Below, in pieces: positions 13,993-21,678 of a stretch of 22,159 nt of DNA. Source of the DNA: Candidatus Zixiibacteriota bacterium (GTDB taxonomy: Bacteria > Zixibacteria > MSB-5A5 > SM1-73); assembly GCA_022866585.1 (NCBI GenBank), contig JALHUP010000141.1, forward strand, positions 1 to 22,159. The letters are read 5' to 3'. The position numbers and the translations under genes were made by a program. The notes under the pieces were generated by a model. That model had not been told where the DNA came from. It saw nothing but the letters and a program-made list of their open reading frames with translations, and searched no databases. Within the stretch, counting starts at the first letter, position 1, and each line of letters starts with the position of its first letter.

Positions 13993-15912
13993 TTAGTTGC
14001 CAAAATTAAGGGAGCTAACTGCAATGATGCTGTCTTTTTGATCAGCAATTATTCCTCTTTTGAGATATTTCTCTATGATCGCTTTAGCCACGGGAGCAGC
14101 AAAGGTTCCACCGTGACCGGCATTTTCCACCAGCACCGCCACCACGATCTTTGGATTCTCCGCCGGAGCATAGCCCACAAACCAGGCATGAGCTTCGCCA
14201 AAAGGATTTTGAGCGGTTCCGGTTTTCCCCGCCACGGTGACATCGGAAATCCGTGCCAGACCACCGGTGCCGGATGCGTCATTAACCACTCCGATCATAG
14301 CTTCTTTTAACAACTCCAAAGTGGAGGCAGAAAAAGGAAGACGTCTTAACACCTCACTCTGGGTGGTGATAACCCGCCCCTGCGTGGTGGTTATCTCTTT
14401 TAAAATATGCGGTCGATAGATTGTTCCATCGGTAGCCAAACCGCAATAAAAGCCTGCCAGTTGAAGGGGAGTGACCAAAACTTCCCCTTGCCCAATGGCT
14501 AAGTTGATTACCAAATTCTTCACCCACTCCCCTTTTCCATATTTCTTATTATAATACTCTGGGGAAGGGATAAAACCTTTTGCCTCTTCCGGCAGATCTA
14601 CTCCCATTTGTTCTCCAAACCCGCACAATTTAGCATAGTGACTCCATCTTTCCAATCCTACTTTCAATCCTAATTGGTAGAAATAGACATCGCACGATTG
14701 GATGATCGCATCCACCAAGTTCAACCTTCCATGCCCCTCTGGTCTCCAACACCGGAAGGCTCGTTTTCCAAACTGATAAGAGCCAAAACAAGGGGAAAGA
14801 TAAGTATCTCTATGAGCGACTTTTGATTCCAAAGCGGCCCCAGCCGTCAAGAGTTTTAAAGTTGAGGCGGGAGCATAAGTGGCTTGAATAGTTCTGGAGA
14901 GGAGGGGATGAAAGGGATTTTGTAGAATCTCTTTCCACTCTTCAGGATTCAAAGCTCCTCCCAGGAAATTAGCATCAATTCCGGGTTTGCTCACCAAGGT
15001 TAGTATCTCTCCGTTTTTGGGGTCAAGTGCCACCACGGCTCCACTTTCATAGGTGGCTAAAGCAGATTCTGCCTCAGCCTGTAAATCCAAATCGATGGTT
15101 AATTTCATATCTGTGCCTTTGGTGGGTAAATCCGGCTTTCTATCCTCTAAGGGACCTAAAATTTTTCCTGCGGCGGTTACCTCCAAAAAGGTCATTCCAT
15201 CTTTTCCTCTCAATAGATCATCATATTGCTTCTCCACCCCCTCCCTACCAATGCTTCCCCCCAATCGATAACTGCTTTTTCCTGGTGAATCTAAATCAAG
15301 TGAGGTGGGCTCATTAGAATCCGCACTCTTCGCGGGGGAGACTAAATCTCCGGACAGCTCTCCTTTGGATAATTCTTTTACATAACCCAATACATGCCCA
15401 GCCCAGCTACCTTCCGGATAGCTCCGCGTCTGCTCCACCTGATATATTACCCCAGGGAGATCCTGGTTTTGTTCTTCGATAACACAGATAGTTTTAAAGT
15501 CCACCTCTTTTTTAAGCTTGATCCGTTCATATTTTTTTGACCAATTGGCTTTAAGTTTTTCTTTTAGCCAAGAAAGATCCATGTTTAAAATCGGGGCAAG
15601 TCTTTGGGACAAAAGATCCAGGTCTTTGGCCTCATAGGGAATGAGAAAAATCGTATAGGAGGGACGATTGAAGGCGATGATTTTACCATTTCGATCTTTT
15701 ATTGTTCCTCGAGGTGCCGGCAAAGGCACCGCATGGATTCGGTTCTCCTCTGAAATTAGTTTATAATAAGAAGCTTTTATCACCTGCAAAAAAAACAACC
15801 TCAGGCTCAAAACCAAAACTGAAATTCCTAAAAACCCAATCAAAATCCTGGCTCTTTGCTTTCTCGAAACAAAACCGCCTAAAGACTCATTTGTATGTTC
15901 TAATCTTTCCAT
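13993..15912 (-). CDS. mrdA: penicillin-binding protein 2, elongation-specific transpeptidase
   Basis: PBP2 cross-links peptidoglycan during elongation and activates RodA. The 639-residue protein has a cytoplasmic start, one membrane anchor (about 22-44), a pedestal domain with LPAPRGTIKDRNG (64-76) and GGSIGREGVEKQYDDLLRG (218-236), and a transpeptidase domain. The catalytic motifs are S350-TLK (Ser nucleophile), SCD (406-408; PBP2 proteins carry SxD in this position) and KTG (563-565). Length is usual for the family. Residues about 191-214 are an extra 24-residue stretch in the pedestal, rich in Ser, Pro, Asp and Lys, encoded by an imperfect palindrome and looking like an inserted repeat. 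The stop of mreD lies 12 bases upstream, so the two are co-transcribed. Confidence 0.95.
   Translation of the reverse strand: MERLEHTNESLGGFVSRKQRARILIGFLGISVLVLSLRLFFLQVIKASYYKLISEENRIHAVPLPAPRGTIKDRNGKIIAFNRPSYTIFLIPYEAKDLDLLSQRLAPILNMDLSWLKEKLKANWSKKYERIKLKKEVDFKTICVIEEQNQDLPGVIYQVEQTRSYPEGSWAGHVLGYVKELSKGELSGDLVSPAKSADSNEPTSLDLDSPGKSSYRLGGSIGREGVEKQYDDLLRGKDGMTFLEVTAAGKILGPLEDRKPDLPTKGTDMKLTIDLDLQAEAESALATYESGAVVALDPKNGEILTLVSKPGIDANFLGGALNPEEWKEILQNPFHPLLSRTIQATYAPASTLKLLTAGAALESKVAHRDTYLSPCFGSYQFGKRAFRCWRPEGHGRLNLVDAIIQSCDVYFYQLGLKVGLERWSHYAKLCGFGEQMGVDLPEEAKGFIPSPEYYNKKYGKGEWVKNLVINLAIGQGEVLVTPLQLAGFYCGLATDGTIYRPHILKEITTTQGRVITTQSEVLRRLPFSASTLELLKEAMIGVVNDASGTGGLARISDVTVAGKTGTAQNPFGEAHAWFVGYAPAENPKIVVAVLVENAGHGGTFAAPVAKAIIEKYLKRGIIADQKDSIIAVSSLNFGN
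15271..15348 (-). repeat. possible in-frame palindromic insertion in mrdA
   Basis: The DNA for PBP2 residues about 191-214 contains an imperfect inverted repeat (TTAG...CCGC at 15314-15324 against GCGG...CTAA at 15332-15345). The encoded segment is absent from the usual PBP2 pedestal, as judged from family knowledge. It may be a Rickettsia-palindrome-like in-frame element; a simple lineage-specific loop is the alternative. Confidence 0.35.
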
Positions 15913-15924
15913 ATTAGGTCATTC

Positions 15925-16431
15925 TCAGGGATTCATCCTAAAGGAAAATTTCTTCTCTATAATAACAAAAAACAATATCCCTACCACAGAGGTATAGATG
16001 GCAGAAGGCAAAGAATAATATAAGATGGTGTGGAAAGTGAAGAGTGTCACCCCTCCGGAGAAGAGGTGATAAAGAAGGTCATTCAAAAGAACGCTTAAGA
16101 AAACTATAGCTCCCTTTGAATATGAGCTCTCCAGGAATAGTTTATCCTTGAAGTCTCCCACGGTGAAGCCTACTAAAGATTTGATCAAAGCTCCCAATCC
16201 TAACCTTTGGGGAGTAAAAATGTCCAATAAAAGTCCAATCAAAAACCCAAAAATCACCCCTTGAGCCGGACCTTCGGTGAGACCTATATATACCAATACA
16301 AGAATAGCTAAGTCCAGCCTAATCCCCTTTATGGCCACGACCTCGGAGAAGAAGCTTTGAAAAACTACCAGGATAAACAAAAGGAATATGGCATGGAGGA
16401 CTTTTGAAAATACGGCACTTCCCCAAAACAT
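15925..16431 (-). CDS. mreD: rod shape-determining protein MreD
   Basis: MreD is a small inner-membrane protein that links MreC to the elongation complex. The product is 168 residues from the ATG at 16431, the usual length, with five or six hydrophobic segments and the conserved core LDLAILVLVYIGLTEGPAQG followed by GLLLDIFTPQRLGLGAL. AAGGA eight bases before the ATG at 16431 supports this start. An in-frame ATG at 16449 and a TTG at 16491 would add 6 or 20 residues. It sits between mreC and mrdA in the standard order. TGA is its stop. Confidence 0.9.
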   Translation of the reverse strand: MFWGSAVFSKVLHAIFLLFILVVFQSFFSEVVAIKGIRLDLAILVLVYIGLTEGPAQGVIFGFLIGLLLDIFTPQRLGLGALIKSLVGFTVGDFKDKLFLESSYSKGAIVFLSVLLNDLLYHLFSGGVTLFTFHTILYYSLPSAIYTSVVGILFFVIIEKKFSFRMNP

Positions 16432-16565
16432 TGCGAAGGTCCTTACCATTTTTTCATTCGTATGAATGCATACGCATTTGAATCTCGACAAATCCGAAGT
16501 CTGGTTCCATAGGAAGGGTGTCGGTTTTGGGTCAAAAATGACTCAAATGAGAAAGTCGAATTATT

Positions 16566-17393
16566 TTATCTCTTCACATCTATATTTAATGCAAAAAGCT
16601 CCTCCAGGCTATTGAAATAGACTGAAGGTATAACTTCTATCTCTTGGAAGACCCCAGAATATCCAGTTGTTTTACTCAAACTTCCTTCCCCAACGTTGGA
16701 GATGATTCCGATCTTTAGTCCTGCCGGGAATATCCCACCCAAGCCTGCGGAAATCACTTCATCTCCTATCTGAACATCTTCTCCCAGCGGAACATTATCC
16801 AAATTTAAGAGCAAGCCCGGCCCGGGGTGAGGCTTTATGATTCCGAATACCCGGCTTCTTTGGTCTAGGGCTGAGACTCTGAAGTCAGGGTCCAACATAA
16901 GCTGGACTGTGGAGCGGTGAGGATAAACTTCCTCGATTTTTCCCACCAATCCATATAGGTTCAAAACCGGCATATTTCTTTTTATCCCCTCCTCTTTTCC
17001 TTTATTGATCAGAATCGATCCTCTACCCAAAGGACGATTCGGTTCAGCCGCCACCACCTCAGCTGGGATCACCTGATATTCTAACTCTGAGCGAAATTCA
17101 AGAAGTGCTCGTAATCTGGAGTTTTCCAAATGCTCTTCTTTGAGCTCGGAATTCTCTAAAGTGAGTTCCATCACCTTTTGCTGTAACTTTTTATTCTCTT
17201 GGTAGACCCCTTGTAACTGTTTTATCTGATGGCTTAAAGCGTAAAATGGGGCATAGGTAAATCTAAAGATAAACGCTGAAAAATCCGATTTCACTTCTCC
17301 AGGTAAAGCCAAAAGCAATAAGGACAAAAGGACGCAGGTGGTCAAATAAAGAAGATTCGGGTTTTTCGTAACCACAAAAGAGATTTTATTCAT
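16566..17393 (-). CDS. mreC: rod shape-determining protein MreC
   Basis: MreC is a bitopic inner-membrane protein whose periplasmic part activates PBP2-RodA. The 275-residue protein has a short cytoplasmic start, one membrane segment (about 13-32), a coiled coil (about 55-95, with QENKKLQQKVMELTLENSEL and LENSRLRALLEF) and the two-lobed beta domain. The latter includes RGSILINKGKEEGIKRNMPV, LYGLVGKIEEVYPH, a small LMLDPDFRVS segment and a GIFPAGLKIGIIS stretch, all typical of MreC. It lies 87 bases after the PtsN-like gene and starts the mreC-mreD-mrdA-rodA order. mreB, often directly upstream, is not in the window. Confidence 0.93.
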   Translation of the reverse strand: MNKISFVVTKNPNLLYLTTCVLLSLLLLALPGEVKSDFSAFIFRFTYAPFYALSHQIKQLQGVYQENKKLQQKVMELTLENSELKEEHLENSRLRALLEFRSELEYQVIPAEVVAAEPNRPLGRGSILINKGKEEGIKRNMPVLNLYGLVGKIEEVYPHRSTVQLMLDPDFRVSALDQRSRVFGIIKPHPGPGLLLNLDNVPLGEDVQIGDEVISAGLGGIFPAGLKIGIISNVGEGSLSKTTGYSGVFQEIEVIPSVYFNSLEELFALNIDVKR

Positions 17394-17480
17394 AGCAATC
17401 TATTCACCAGCCACCTGCTTTTAGCTCCTACAAACGTTATTAGCATTTCCAGTATAAAGTTCAATCTTTGAAACGTTTTT

Positions 17481-17933
17481 TCATTCCACCGAATCTAATA
17501 CTTCTAAAAGTTCTTTTGGACTTTTGATTTTCATCAGTTTGTCCCTGTTCTTTTCGCTTTTCATAAGGTAAGAGAGCCGGGCCATCACGTTCAAATGAGC
17601 TCCTATGGCGTCCTCGGGTGCGGCAATCAAAAAGAAAAGGTGGACTGGCTTTTTGTCCATGGAATCGAAATCGACTCCTTTTTTCGCTCTTCCGAAAGCA
17701 ATCACAATTCCCTTGACCGCTTTGGATTTAGCGTGAGGGAAGGCTACCCCATACCCCACCCCGGTGGTGACCAGCTTTTCTCTTTCTAATATATCTTTTA
17801 AAAGCTCGTTACCATCTTTGACCAGCTTTGACCTCGAAGCCAAATCGACCAATTCACTTATCACCTCGTTTTTAGATTCACCTTTTAGTTCAAAAGAGAG
17901 CAAATCCTCTCCACAGAATTTTGAGAGTTTCAT
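17481..17933 (-). CDS. ptsN: PTS EIIA type-2 domain protein, PtsN-like
   Basis: The 150-residue protein is a stand-alone EIIA of the fructose/nitrogen family. EREKLVTTGVGYGVAFPHAKS places the phospho-accepting His at H67, and LFFLIAAPEDAIGAHLNVMARLS is the usual second motif. Such proteins accept phosphate from HPr-like carriers; PtsN-type members regulate other proteins rather than moving sugar, and no EIIB or EIIC is next to it. AGGAGG lies nine bases ahead of the ATG at 17933. It stands directly upstream of mreC on the same strand, so it may share a transcript with the cell-shape genes. The family is sure; the exact name (ptsN or a fructose-type IIA) is less so. Confidence 0.85.
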   Translation of the reverse strand: MKLSKFCGEDLLSFELKGESKNEVISELVDLASRSKLVKDGNELLKDILEREKLVTTGVGYGVAFPHAKSKAVKGIVIAFGRAKKGVDFDSMDKKPVHLFFLIAAPEDAIGAHLNVMARLSYLMKSEKNRDKLMKIKSPKELLEVLDSVE

Positions 17934-18214
17934 CTTCTCCTACCTCCTATTTTTATTTTTGTATAATATGGGCTGTTGCTCAAATCAGTTTATGGTTTAT
18001 GGGTTTGGGTTTCGGCCACGTATCGGTTTCGGGAGTCGGTTTAGTCTCTATCCTTAACACGCTAAACGACAACGACTATACGATGAACGATTTGTAACCG
18101 CAACACTTTTCAACGAAACCTAAAAGAAAGTATTTCGGCAACAATCTCATATTGTTTTCTAACCTATACCACTTGACGGATACTCCCCACCCGTATGGGC
18201 GCTCCTCCGGAGTG
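17934..18214. other. intergenic region upstream of the ptsN-mre cluster
   Basis: About 280 bases without a supported gene. It holds the ribosome site of the PtsN-like gene and, on the minus strand, a TATTAT at 17963-17968 that might be a -10 box but lacks a clear -35 partner. The centre contains several GGTTTCGG-like words (18010-18045) with no evident role. No tRNA fold was found. Confidence 0.35.
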
Positions 18215-18379
18215 TTAAAATCTTTCTGCTTGATCCAAAAGCATGATCGGTATGTCATCTTTTATGGCGTATTTCAGCCGGCATTTTTCACAAACAAGTT
18301 TCTGGTTTTCCTCATCATAAATTAAATCTCCTTTGCAGGCTGGACAAGCCAGAATCTCCAAAAATTTTGGATCAATCAT
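18215..18379 (-). CDS. Trm112 family zinc-ribbon protein
   Basis: The 54-residue protein matches the Trm112/YcaR family: IDPKFLEILACPACKG, then LVCEKCRLKYAIKDDIPIML. Four cysteines (C12, C15, C30, C33) can bind one zinc. In eukaryotes and archaea Trm112 activates several methyltransferases; the bacterial small proteins are poorly understood. AAGGAG five bases before the ATG at 18379 decides this start; the longer in-frame version to 18418 adds a basic stretch not seen in the family. It lies downstream of accA with a 214-base AT-rich gap, which holds only AATTTTGAATTTT-type words. Confidence 0.88.
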   Translation of the reverse strand: MIDPKFLEILACPACKGDLIYDEENQKLVCEKCRLKYAIKDDIPIMLLDQAERF

Positions 18380-18593
18380 TTCATCTCCTTTTCGTCGAGA
18401 CAGCTTTAGCTTTTTCAATCTTCATATATACTATACTGATTGCAAATTAAAAAAGAAAAATCTAAAAATACAATTCAAAAATAAAAATCAGGCTTATCTT
18501 TTCACCGGATTTCCGAAATAATATCAACAAACAAAATTTGAATTTTGCCTTTTCCCAAAAAGGGTCTCCGTGAATTTTGAATTTTATCGACTT

Positions 18594-19580
18594 TCAGCTT
18601 TCTATCTGGGAAAGATACTCTCCCATTACCCGAAATTTATGGATTCTTCTTTCAATCAATTCCTCCTGATTCAACTTCTCCAGTTCATCCAAAGCATTCA
18701 GGATTTCTTCTTTTAGAATTAAAGCTTGCTTATCGGGATCTTTATGAGCTCCCCCGATAGGTTCCGGGATGATTTTGTCTATGACTTTAAGCTCGAGAAG
18801 ATCTGTAGCGGACAATTTCAGAGCCTCGGCTGCTTCCGGAGCTTTGGCTGAATCTCTCCACAGGATGGCGGCGCATCCTTCCGGGGAGATCACCGAATAC
18901 CAAGAGTTCTCCAGCATGAAGACCTTATCTCCTACCCCTATTCCCAGAGCGCCTCCACTGGCACCTTCTCCGATAACGTTTATGATGATGGGAACCCGAA
19001 GGCGGGTCATCTCCCTTAAATTTCGAGCAATTGCTTCCGCCTGCCCTCTCTCTTCTGCTCCAATGCCGGGGAAGGCACCCGGAGTATCTATCAACACGAT
19101 GATGGGCTTGCCAAAGCGAGAGGCAATCTGCATCAATCTCAATGCCTTTCTATATCCTTCCGGATGAGGCATACCAAAATTTCGATAAAGCTTCTGCTTG
19201 GTATCCCTTCCTTTTTGTTGTCCCACCACCAAGACCGGTTTTCCATCAATTTTGGCAAATCCACCTACAATAGCTTTATCATCTGCGAAATTTCTGTCGC
19301 CGTGCAGTTCAATAAAATCGGTGGTCATAAGGGAAACATAATCCAAAGTGCAGGGACGACGAGGATGACGCGCCAGCTGGACCCTTTGCCAGCGGGAAAG
19401 CTTGGAATAAATCTCCAAAGAGAGCTTTTCCAACTTGATCTCCAAAGCCTCGATCTCATGGGAAAGCTCCAAACCTCCCAAAGGATCATCTACATGCCGA
19501 CCAGCCAAATCCTTGAGGTCACTGATTCTCTTTTCTAACTCATAAATCGGTTTTTCAAAATCCAAATAGGGTCCGTTCAT
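18594..19580 (-). CDS. accA: acetyl-CoA carboxylase carboxyltransferase subunit alpha
   Basis: AccA with AccD forms the carboxyltransferase that moves CO2 from biotin on AccB to acetyl-CoA, giving malonyl-CoA for fatty acid synthesis in the cytoplasm. The 328-residue protein has the helical start (YLDFEKPIYELEKRI), HPRRPCTLDYV, ELHGDRNFADDKAIVGG, the long conserved core GMPHPEGYRKALRLM then DTPGAFPGIGAEERGQ, and the oxyanion-forming GEGASGGALGIG, with SPEGCAAILWRD following. Length is as expected for the family. accD and the biotin subunits are not in the window. The gene stands apart, with a Trm112-like gene downstream and a repeat-filled gap upstream. Confidence 0.97.
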   Translation of the reverse strand: MNGPYLDFEKPIYELEKRISDLKDLAGRHVDDPLGGLELSHEIEALEIKLEKLSLEIYSKLSRWQRVQLARHPRRPCTLDYVSLMTTDFIELHGDRNFADDKAIVGGFAKIDGKPVLVVGQQKGRDTKQKLYRNFGMPHPEGYRKALRLMQIASRFGKPIIVLIDTPGAFPGIGAEERGQAEAIARNLREMTRLRVPIIINVIGEGASGGALGIGVGDKVFMLENSWYSVISPEGCAAILWRDSAKAPEAAEALKLSATDLLELKVIDKIIPEPIGGAHKDPDKQALILKEEILNALDELEKLNQEELIERRIHKFRVMGEYLSQIES

Positions 19581-19602
19581 CTTTTTTCTGTGGTTCGACC
19601 TT

Positions 19603-19662
19603 GCTCACCACCCTGTCTTCGACCCTGAGGCTCAGACCCGAAGGGAGCTTGTTGAAGGGCAG
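19603..19662. repeat. dispersed GCTCACCACCC element, copy 3
   Basis: GCTCACCACCC at 19603-19613, then a CGACCCTGAGGCTCAG palindromic part and a GAAGGGAGCTTGTTGAAGGGC part. It resembles two nested copies of the element at 3824-3854. It fills much of the 185-base gap upstream of accA, where no gene is seen. Confidence 0.6.
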
Positions 19663-19765
19663 ATTCAAATAACTTGGGAGCATTAAAAACGGTGGAGAAT
19701 TCCTTAATTCTTTTGTCTCCCAATGTCAGATATCCCCCACTAATTCCTTTACCCTGAGTACTGTC

Positions 19766-19987
19766 TCAAAAGCCAAAGTCAATACCTGTTCCCACCACAT
19801 TTTCACAGTTTGGACAGAGAACAGGTTGCTCTGGGTCTGTAACAAGGCTGTGCCTTGCCGTGCACTCGTTATACCCTTCTCCATTCCAGCACCATTCCTC
19901 GGTCATTAAGGCAGTAAACCAAATGGTGTCCAGTATTTTTCCGCAATGTTTGCAACGTTTTTTTCTGATTATCTTCTTTTCAGGCAT
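19766..19987 (-). CDS. small zinc-ribbon protein of unknown function
   Basis: The 73-residue protein has CKHC (C12, C15) near its start and CPNC (C58, C61) near its end, a spacing that would let both pairs bind one zinc. C33 and C42 lie between them, in an aromatic stretch with EEWCWNGEGYNEC. I do not recognise the family. The ATG at 19987 has no strong ribosome site. Cysteine pairing and the open frame support a real gene. It lies between the glycosyltransferase gene and accA, and may be transcribed with either. Confidence 0.6.
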   Translation of the reverse strand: MPEKKIIRKKRCKHCGKILDTIWFTALMTEEWCWNGEGYNECTARHSLVTDPEQPVLCPNCENVVGTGIDFGF

Positions 19988-20086
19988 ATTTTCACACTTG
20001 TTTTCTCACAAAATTCTGTTACTTTTTGAAAGTTTGACATTCATATATCATCTATTTAGGCAATCTTAAATACGAAACTTTCTCTC

Positions 20087-20965
20087 TTAAGCAAGGAAAG
20101 GCTTCATCCCCAGCACAAAGAATAAGCGCATCCAGACGCTTAAGAAAACTATCCCTCTTAAGAAAACATTGGGATTATGATGTTTCCTATAAAAATAATA
20201 CATGCTCCGGTGATGTTCCAAAAGCATAGCGAATTTTCTCTTCTGGGTGCTTTTGCCGATATGGTGAATCACCACAACGGATGGAAAATAAAACACAGAA
20301 AAACCCAATTTTTTTGCCCGATAACACAGGTCCACATCTTCCACATACATATAAAATCTCTCATCCAAAAGCCCTATCTTCTCGAACGTTTCTCTCTTAG
20401 CCAAAAGGCAGGAGCCGGAGACCCAATTTACCTCCATAATTTGAGAATGATTTTTTTCTTTCAAAAGGTATTTTTGGGACAAAAAATTCTCAGGGAAGAT
20501 TCGATTTAGGATGGACTGGCTGGAGGATATGGCGGTTAGATAAGAAGGGAACGATCTACATGAGAATTGAAGGTTTCCTTCCTGATCCATCATTTTAGGA
20601 CCACAGATGCCCACCTCTGGCTTTGAGTCCATAAAATCTATCATCTTTTTGAAACCACCTGGGGTCAATTCCGTATCGGGGTTCAAAAGCAAAATATATC
20701 TTCCCTGACTTTCTTTGATTCCCTGGTTACAGGCGCGGGAAAAGCCTGAGTTTTGTTTATTTTCGATCAGTTGTACTTGAGGAAAATCTTTTTTGAGCAT
20801 TTGTTGACAATAATCCTTTGAGTTATTATCTACCACTATCACTTCAAATTCTGCATCCTTTTCATATTTAAAAATCGATTCTAAACATTTCCTGAGCAAA
20901 TTTTTCACATTGTAGTTGACAATAACGATGGAAAGCGGCTTATTGGGGGGGTTAACAAAAATCAT
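20087..20965 (-). CDS. family 2 glycosyltransferase (rhamnosyltransferase-like)
   Basis: The 292-residue enzyme has a GT-A fold of family GT2. LSIVIVNYNVKNLLRKCLES (11-30) starts the nucleotide-binding half, VDNNS (45-49) contacts the sugar nucleotide, and LLLNPDTEL (92-100) carries the metal-binding Asp. WVSGSCLLAKRETFEKIGLLDERFYMYVEDVDLCYR is the acceptor-side motif common to WbbL-type rhamnosyltransferases. A C-terminal hydrophobic stretch suggests membrane contact. The start overlaps the stop of the upstream glycosyltransferase gene by ATGA, so the two are translationally coupled. It most likely acts in polysaccharide or glycolipid building; the sugar and acceptor are not known. Confidence 0.9.
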   Translation of the reverse strand: MIFVNPPNKPLSIVIVNYNVKNLLRKCLESIFKYEKDAEFEVIVVDNNSKDYCQQMLKKDFPQVQLIENKQNSGFSRACNQGIKESQGRYILLLNPDTELTPGGFKKMIDFMDSKPEVGICGPKMMDQEGNLQFSCRSFPSYLTAISSSQSILNRIFPENFLSQKYLLKEKNHSQIMEVNWVSGSCLLAKRETFEKIGLLDERFYMYVEDVDLCYRAKKLGFSVFYFPSVVVIHHIGKSTQKRKFAMLLEHHRSMYYFYRKHHNPNVFLRGIVFLSVWMRLFFVLGMKPFLA

Positions 20966-21675
20966 AACTTACCCAAAAGGCTCATAAGTCTCAATCTCCA
21001 TACCATCCAAATTGCTTCTTTCACGATCTTTTTGGACATTTTAGATTGTCCTAATCTCCGGTCTTCAAACACGATGGGAATCTCCTTTATGCGGAACCCC
21101 TTTCTCCAAGCCCTGAAGCTCATCTCGATCTGAAAGGAATATCCATTGGACTTAACTCTATCTAAATCGATTGCCTCCAAAACCTCCCGTCGGAAGCATT
21201 TGAACCCCCCAGTGGCATCTTTGACCGGAAGCCCGGTGACTATGCGCGAATATACATTGGCATAGTAGGAAAGAAGGAGCCGGGACATGGGCCAGTTAAT
21301 CACATTCACTCCACTTATATATCTGGAGCCTATGACCAGATCCGCCTCTTTTATGGCATCCAAAAAGCCCGGAATATATTTGGGATCGTGGGAGAAATCG
21401 GCGTCCATCTCGAAGACATAGTCATATTTTTTTTGAATGGCGTATTTGAAGCCAGCCACATAGGCGGTACCCAGACCACTTTTGTTTTTACGATGAATCA
21501 CAAAAACGCGACTGTTCTCCTCAGACATTAAGTCCGCAATCTCACCGGTACCGTCCGGGGAACCATCATCCACAATCAGAACATCAATGCTGGTATGCTT
21601 TTCTAACACCTGGGGGACGATTCGCTCGATGTTGTCCTTCTCATTATAAGTGGGGATGATCACCAAGGTCTTCAT
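20962..21675 (-). CDS. polyprenol phosphate mannosyl/glucosyl transferase, DPM1-like
   Basis: The 237-residue protein is a short GT2 enzyme of the dolichol-phosphate mannose synthase type. It has TLVIIPTYNEKDNIERIV, DVLIVDDGSPDGTG (D36, D37), EMDADFSHDP (D91, D93, metal binding), a GSRYISG motif, DATGGFKCFRREVL, GYSFQIEM and the closing FEDRRLGQSKMS. Such enzymes load a sugar onto a polyprenyl phosphate at the inner membrane for use by outward-facing glycosyltransferases. No membrane domain follows, as in the single-domain DPM1 class. It starts three bases after the stop of the YfhO-like gene and overlaps the next gene by four bases. The YfhO-like neighbour could be the partner that uses the lipid-linked sugar. 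Confidence 0.92.
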   Translation of the reverse strand: MKTLVIIPTYNEKDNIERIVPQVLEKHTSIDVLIVDDGSPDGTGEIADLMSEENSRVFVIHRKNKSGLGTAYVAGFKYAIQKKYDYVFEMDADFSHDPKYIPGFLDAIKEADLVIGSRYISGVNVINWPMSRLLLSYYANVYSRIVTGLPVKDATGGFKCFRREVLEAIDLDRVKSNGYSFQIEMSFRAWRKGFRIKEIPIVFEDRRLGQSKMSKKIVKEAIWMVWRLRLMSLLGKL

Positions 21676-21678
21676 GTT

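Noticed and set aside
17934..18214. tRNA or other RNA gene upstream of the PtsN-like gene
   Set aside because: No acceptor stem, T-arm GTTCRA pattern or CCA end was found on either strand.
18076..18258. 60-residue minus-strand frame overlapping the Trm112-like gene
   Set aside because: It overlaps a well-supported gene in another frame and has no features of its own.
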